Positions 58,518-64,000 of a stretch of DNA of 64,000 bases are shown in pieces. Numbering within the stretch: the first letter of the stretch is position 1; each line of letters opens with the position of its first letter. Source of the stretch: Centrapalus pauciflorus. Its lineage: Eukaryota > Streptophyta > Magnoliopsida > Asterales > Asteraceae. Below the pieces are notes generated by a model. The model had not been told where the DNA came from and made no database searches. It worked only from the letters and a program-made list of their open reading frames with translations. The stretch spans positions 17,619 through 81,618 of the forward strand of contig JAANYP010000734.1 of NCBI GenBank assembly GCA_020465985.1, in the 5' to 3' direction. Position numbers and translations under genes: made by a program.

Positions 58518-58622
58518 CCATTTCAGATCCAAGTTACCAACCTCGGATACATCCGAACTTGTGAAGTTTCTGAGTTTCTCCAGTTTCCAATCCAGAAGAT
58601 CCACCTTTTCCGCTCCACAATC

Positions 58623-58788
58623 ATGACTCAAGGATTTTCCACACATGAGAAGAATGTCGATGAGGAGAAAGTTGATATATCTCCAGTCTGTTTCATGAAC
58701 CATTCCAAACAGGTACAAAGTTCTTCATCTTCGTCTGATTTATCTGATATACAATCCTTATCTGATTTTAAATCTAGTGATGAGTTTG
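58623..58788 (+). pseudogene. gag: Copia H gag-like N-terminal fragment
   Basis: ATG 58623 opens MTQGFSTHEKNVDEEKVDIS..., then a Ser/Asp-rich part (SSSSSSDLSDIQSL), cut by F's LTR at 58789. A Ser-rich acidic segment like this is common in copia gag, but no gag domain is visible, so the assignment rests on position after the leader. Confidence 0.4.
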
Positions 58789-59903
58789 TGTAGGTCCCGA
58801 AAGGTTCCCAAAGTATATAGTTATAAGCTGTAGAGGGGGGGTGAATACAGCACTTTAAAAACTACACTCTCTTTTTCTCAATGTTTGTATGTATTATCAA
58901 CAATTGTTAATTACAAACAAGCTTGAATGCGGAATGGTTCAAGCTGAGATGACAGAATACAACAGTATGTTTTACTAGTCTAAGACAGACTCAAACTAGT
59001 ATACACTGAATACACTCACTAAGATGCACTCAATGTGTTTACAAGACTTTTAAGGAACAGCTTAGGTAAAACAGCTTTGACACACAGATGCTGGTTTACA
59101 GAAGATTTGCATGCATGAATATCACACTTGCACGTTCACACTTGGTTTAAGCACTTAGCTATCTTCACACACTTCTTTCTGACCTTGGAAGCTTCCTTTT
59201 ATACTCACTTAGAGGATCTAAGAGAAACATCTTCATTGGACGGAATGAAAAAGGAGAAGTCTTGTTTGAAAGGACAATATAACTTTTCTGCACTTTTCTG
59301 AAAAGCAGACGTGCAGAACTTTTGTCTTTTTACTTTGTCTACTGTTGCATTGCCTTTAACTAATTTAGGAATGTCAACTTTGCGTCTTTCTTCCTTGTAA
59401 AGGCCTATTTTGATATAAGAAAAAGGTCTGTCACCCTTTTTCAAATAACCTTTTTGTCTTCATGTGACAGAACAGCTTGGGCAGGCTGAGCGGTTCTGCT
59501 TTCCACTTTGTCTTCGACATGTAAACTGATCTTGTAGTCAAAAACAATACATGATGACTTGGAAACAAATTCCATAAAGTGTATAGCCTGTTCACTAAGA
59601 ACAGGTTCTGTTCACAAAGAACAGAACACTTTAAAAATGCCCAAGCTACTCAACAGTGTAGAGCAGCGTAGACAGTTTCTGTCCAGCCTGATCAGCAGAC
59701 TGAGCAGCTTGGACAAACTGTCTTGGTTGCAACACATGCAACATATAGAACAGCTTTAGACTGATATTGCAAATCATTTTCAGGTTTCAATAAGGCATAT
59801 AACAGGCCTTAAATTCAACCTTCAAATGAATCAACAGGTTTGATTATAAAATCTCCCCCTCAGATATAGAACAGGTTTGACTGAGGCCTTTTTGTGCCTA
59901 ACA
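58789..59903 (-). repeat. 3' LTR of copia F
   Basis: 1115 bp, TGTAGGTCCCGAA to GTGCCTAACA. Hairpin at 59605-59627, TATA at 59196-59203. Confidence 0.95.
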
Positions 59904-59916
59904 ATCTCCCCCTATT
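59904..59916 (-). other. Polypurine tract of F
   Basis: ATCTCCCCCTATT on the + strand, adjoining the LTR, as in E. Confidence 0.85.
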
Positions 59917-60074
59917 TGCAATAACCAGTCCAAGCTGGTCTTGTCAAAAATCACTATATATTTTTACAGTACATTTGCTGAAATAAAATTACAACATTAC
60001 AGTAAAGTAAAAGATCAGTTTATATATACACTGATTCTTGACTATAATAGAACAACATATGTTCTTACAAAAGT

Positions 60075-60178
60075 ACAACTAATGTGCTAATGTATTTTAC
60101 AACTAATGTAAAAGCAGAAATTACAACTTATGTAATAATGTACAACTAATGCACAGAATGTACAACTAATGTACAAAA
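60075..60178 (-). repeat. TACAACTAATGTA motif array in F 3' region
   Basis: Four to five near-copies, matching 42470-42556 in E. Confidence 0.7.
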
Positions 60179-60272
60179 AGTTTGGACTGTTTGAGATGGG
60201 AGCAGATAATGGCAAGCCTGTCCAACTGATGGACAGCTTCCATTCTTCACCTACCCAGATGGCAGGTGGACT

Positions 60273-63200
60273 TCATTCGACAGGAGGTGATATTCCTTCT
60301 TTGAATCTTTTTACAAGTTCTTCCCTTGTTTCTTCGTGTTCTTCAATTTCAGCTGTAAGAAACATAAAGTTAGAACTTTGAAGTTCACCTCTGTCATAAA
60401 AACCTTTCAGCTCTTCCCAGATAGCTGCTCTCCATAGGCTGGACTGATTGAAGGAGGTGGCAATTCTGAAGGCTGCAAGCTGCTTAAGACCAACTTTGTG
60501 TAGGTCTGAAGCTCTTTGAAAACATTTCTTCTGAGATAGGGGATCTACAAAAAATGCCCCTAACTCAGGCTCTTCAATCACTTTGCCATCTTCAAATTCA
60601 ACTCCTTCAGGCAGGCTGTGGTCAACTCCTTTAATTTCCACAGCATAATCTCCTTGTTCAATCATCATAAGGAGTTCTTCCAGCTCTGTATCCCTCTTTG
60701 TTCTCCTGGCCTTTATCTTTGGATGTGTCACAGAGACACCTTCACTTATTTCTTTTGGAATTAGGCCCAGCTCCTTTACTCTTTCCATCAGCTTCTTGAT
60801 GTATGCCCTGATAGTCTTAGCCGTTTCTGACTTAGACTGGCTCAGGGCAACTGCCAGTTCCAACCATTCCCTGTAACCCATTTGAGCAACATCAGTGTGA
60901 TCATATGATTCCATTTCAGGGCCTGTTGCACCCATCCTGGTGATCTGAAGTTTCCACTGTGTGCCTTTCCTTGAAATGGGAACAGCTTTGACAATTGCTT
61001 CCTTGGCCAGCCTTCTAGTAGCAACATCATGAAATTTCTTTCTGGCCAAGTTGTCAAAGTGGAATTTGGCTCTGGCAGAAGGTACTGTTGATTTAGTCAC
61101 AGAGACCTGAGTACCCTTTTCTCCTTCCTTCTCTTTCTCTTCTGCTGATTTCCTGGCAGCTTCCATTATTTTCTTTTGCACCTCCAAGGTAGACATTTTT
61201 ATTTTCTTTGCTTCTTGGAGGGCAAGAGATTTAGCAGCTTTGGCAGATTCTTCTTCTTTTCTTAACTCTTCCAGAGCCTTAAGCTGTTCTTCCCTAAACT
61301 CAAAGTACTTGTGCATAGGGAGTCCCATCTCTTTGGCTCTGGCTTTGTGAAACTGTGTATCTGCCTGTTTCTGCTCAATAGGATCCTCAGCTGCCTTTTC
61401 TTTGCCTTTAGCTGCTGCTTTAGTGACAGCAGCTTCAGGAGTTTCTTCTTCTTCTTCTTCTTCTTCTGCTAGGATAAGGTGCCTCCTTTTGCTGCTAGGC
61501 CTGTCCTCAGGAATGACTTCCTCCCCCTTAGACTGAGCAGGGTTTGGAGAGCCAGCCTGAGTAGGCATAGCAGCTTGAGAAACACCTTCAGCTGCACCTG
61601 TTTCTGCTGGTTGATCAGTTTGGGTTGCAGGCACTGGTATCTCCTTAGGAGAAGGAATCTTCTCCCCCTTAGACTTAGTCTTCGAGGCAGATGATTTCTC
61701 CCCCTTTGAAGGAGATGAGGCAGCGACTTCAACCCCTGGTCTGCCTGAAGACACAAAGTCAGCAGGCTTGCCAGCAGGTTTGGAAGGTTTAGGACCAACA
61801 AGGCTGTTCACTAAGTAAGCCAAGTTATCCTTCACCTCACCAAGTTGGGAAAGACAGTTTTGAAGAGAAGAAGCTTGGGAATCAGCAAAAGTGGTCAGCT
61901 TAACAATGTTGTCTCTCTCAGAAGCTGTGAACAACAAACTTTGGAGCTGTGCAAGATGAAGTTCAAGAGAATCTTGCACATCAGCAAGGTTTGATGACAC
62001 AGAGTTGGATAGAGAGCCCATAAGAGTGTTCAGGCTGGCCAATGTTGAAGGAAGGGTAGTAGTGCAAGAAGTGAGAAGAGAGGACAGCTGTTGAGAAATG
62101 GCTGTCATAGAGGACACAGAGTCCTGCTGGAAGGAGAGGATAGAGGAGAGAGAGTTGATACATTTTGCAGCTGTGCAGTGAGTGCAAGCAGCTGTGGAGA
62201 GTGGTCAGCTTGGGGAGTGACTGGGAAGGATTCTTTGAACATATCAAAGAAGCCTTTGAGCTGCTCAGACACAGAGTCTGAGATGATGGATGGTAGGGAG
62301 TGCATGGTATTTTCCAAAGAACCAACTTTGTTGGTCAGCAATGAAAGCTGATCCTTCAAAGGCAGGTCTTTGGGAGATGGAGGTGTATGGGTAGACTGTT
62401 TGGAGTGAGTGGATGGAGAAGATGATGATGAGGCTGGTGTTTGAGGATGTGATGGAGAAGGGAGAGAAACTTTGGACAGTAGTTCCATAGCCTGGGCAAA
62501 AGTAAGATGGCCCAGGTTAGAGGGATCAAGGGGTCCTTCAGCAGCGGCTGTAGCTGCATCATTAGGAGAAGGGGATGATGTTTGGGGCCTCTCAGATGCT
62601 GCTTGTGTTGCAGCACCCTCATGAAGACCAGTGGTGGTTCCCTCTGCAGTGCCTTGGTCTAAAGGCACCTCATCATGGGGAGATGGGATATGCATTTCAA
62701 CATCAGCAGTGGTAAAACCTGCTGATGGAATTTGCATTGAGGGAGCAGCCTCACCGGAGGGATGGTATGATCCCTGAGGTTCATCAGCTTGGGATATTGG
62801 TCCCTCAGCAGCTGTTTGGTGTAGAACAGCTGAATCATGGGGAACAGAAGGTTGAGGCTGAGCTGCTGATTGGTCTATATCAGCAGCGTGAGCACCTCGT
62901 GCAGACTCAGAGTGTAAGGGGATATGAGTGGGGGACAGAGTGGACTCAGTGTGGAGTGGAGAGGGCTCCTGTCTTTCAATATCCTCAGCCTGTTGGGAGG
63001 CTGGGATAGTTGATGTGGGTATCTCCATTTGTACAACTGGTTCCTGTTGGGAGGAACCAGAGGGTCTAGGCTGACTCAAAGGTGACTCAGGCTGGAGTGA
63101 AGCAGGCTCCAAATGAGCTGAACCTTCTCCCAAAATAGGAGAGGCAGCTGGGGTTGCTTCTTTTACAACTGAACCCTGTTGAGAGGGAACAGAGGAGGTG

Positions 63201-64000
63201 GTTTTCTGGGCTGGTTTCTTTTTGGCTATTGATTTTCTTTGGTAATGGATGGATGATGGGGGTGATTGTGGAGAGGAGAGAGGATCTGTTTGGACTGGAT
63301 GTGAGACTGGGTCAGGAACAGTGGGGCTGGACTGTTCCATAGTCTCTTGTGCCACAGAGGCACCAGCCACAAAGGCTTCAGGCTCAACAGATGAGCCAGG
63401 GTGAGGAATCTGCTCTTCCTCAGCCACAGAGGCTAAGGGAGCAGACTCAGCCTGAGCTGTTTTGGCCTTCTTTTTAGCAGGCCCAGCTTCAGCTGCCATG
63501 GTCCTTTTCACAAGCTTGGACCTGGCTTTGGATTTTCCAGTAGGAGCAGCAGTGACCGGATCCACCCTCCCAGCAGAGGGTCCTTCCACTAAACCCAACA
63601 GCCTCCTCATAGGTGTTGATAGAGGAGGCTCATTTGCCAGTACAGGAGTATGAAAAACTCTATTCCCTATGACAGGGAAGGCAGCAGTTTTAAGTAGAGG
63701 TTGAGTATGATATAGATGCTCACCACAGACATGGCAGAAGATGAGACTCAGGAACCTGGGATATCGGACAGCAGCTGGTCTTGTCTCTTGCTGCACCAGG
63801 TTTCTCATGTTCAAGAAGATCCATTTGGCCATGTCAAGTGTAGTCCCATCCACCAGCTGAAGGACTATAGGCACTTCATCTCTACTTAGTTGGTCAAAGG
63901 AACCAACCTTGCTGCTGAATGACATTACCACAGAGGCAAATAAGAAGCTGTAAGTGGGTGACAGCTCCTTCCTGTACAGAGTAGCTCCAACCTTGGGTTC
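60273..64000 (-). pseudogene. Accessory ORF of copia F, one frameshift, 5' end outside window
   Basis: Two frames join into one protein homologous to E's: from the window edge (63931 is an internal Met, MVMSFSSKVGSFDQLSRDE) to near 62150, where one base is missing, then 62117 to the stop at 60273. It shows the end of the N-terminal domain (PAAVRYPRFLSLIF), basic KSKARSKLVKR, the disordered S/P/Q/E-rich part, coiled coils (PLKDQLSLLTNKVGSLE; LASLNTLMGSLSNSV), acidic run, K/E-rich helix and the C-terminal domain (PISRKGTQWKL, YREWLELAVAL, FFVDPLSQKKCFQRASDL, ending EGISPPVE). The E stops at 45446 and 45386 are sense codons here. Function unknown. Confidence 0.85.

Larger units (their letters stand above)
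57011..58788 (+). mobile_element. Copia element H, 3'-end stub plus LTR, leader and gag start; cut by F
   Basis: 57011-57094 ends in a PPT (AAAGGGGAGAT) as if it were an internal 3' end. Then an LTR (57095-57431), Met PBS (57434-57445), a leader of about 1.2 kb and a gag-like start (58623). F's LTR interrupts it at 58789, with GTTTG before it. PPT-LTR-PBS order suggests two tandem copies sharing one LTR, or a chance PPT. Confidence 0.75.
58789..64000 (-). mobile_element. Copia element F (SIRE-like), 3' LTR and accessory ORF; runs off window
   Basis: 3' LTR 58789-59903, PPT, 3' untranslated region, accessory ORF from 60273 to beyond the end. Same family as D and E. GTTTG (58784-58788) is the left flank; the right flank is outside the window. 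Confidence 0.92.

Overview
This is an intergenic-type block of a plant (eudicot-like angiosperm) nuclear genome made almost entirely of nested LTR retrotransposons. Evidence: plant-style primer binding sites (initiator-tRNA-Met and tRNA-Asp), Ty1/copia and Ty3/gypsy gag, protease, integrase, RT, RNase H and chromodomain motifs, GGGGGAG polypurine tracts, 5-bp target duplications, and AT-rich non-coding filler. I see no convincing host protein gene, rRNA or tRNA gene, or CRISPR array. The species cannot be named from sequence alone.

Layout. 1-3393: right end of a minus-strand Athila-type gypsy element (gag, tRNA-Asp PBS, 1.5-kb LTR), which abuts a left-truncated plus-strand copia element (3394 to about 9205: RNase H stub, long spacer, about 970-codon accessory ORF, PPT, LTR start). 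About 9215-18080: left-truncated plus-strand chromovirus-type gypsy (RNase H, integrase, chromodomain, 3' LTR). Its LTR is split by a non-autonomous copia (11639-16822). 18411-30438: a full-length minus-strand chromovirus with a perfect TTATT duplication. Its polyprotein is broken by one frameshift, and its 3' LTR carries a 3.2-kb solo LTR (19241-22441, TSD GCTTT). This element sits in the arm of a roughly 1.4-kb foldback palindrome (to about 31775). 32025-33040 holds two Helitron-like 3' ends. 33936-35630 is a piece of LTR related to the solo LTR.

35631-64000 is dominated by one SIRE-like copia family with LTRs of about 1.12 kb. Copy D (plus, 35631-41175) is cut off inside RNase H by copy E (minus, 41176-54755), which has both LTRs, gag, pol and a very long accessory ORF. 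Copy F (minus, 58789-64000 and beyond) shows its 3' LTR and accessory ORF. Between E and F lie a truncated small-LTR copia G (54756-56734), a copia integrase scrap, and the 5' end of another copia H (57095-58788).

Most coding regions carry only a few stops or frameshifts, so the block is fairly recent but probably not autonomously active. The most interesting items are: accessory ORFs downstream of pol that seem to have their own core promoters; arrays of short CCGAAACC/GGTTTCGG hairpins in two related LTRs; a leader module of about 190 bp shared by two copia elements with unrelated LTRs; and element E, whose two ends lie in different host sequences, as expected for inter-element recombination.
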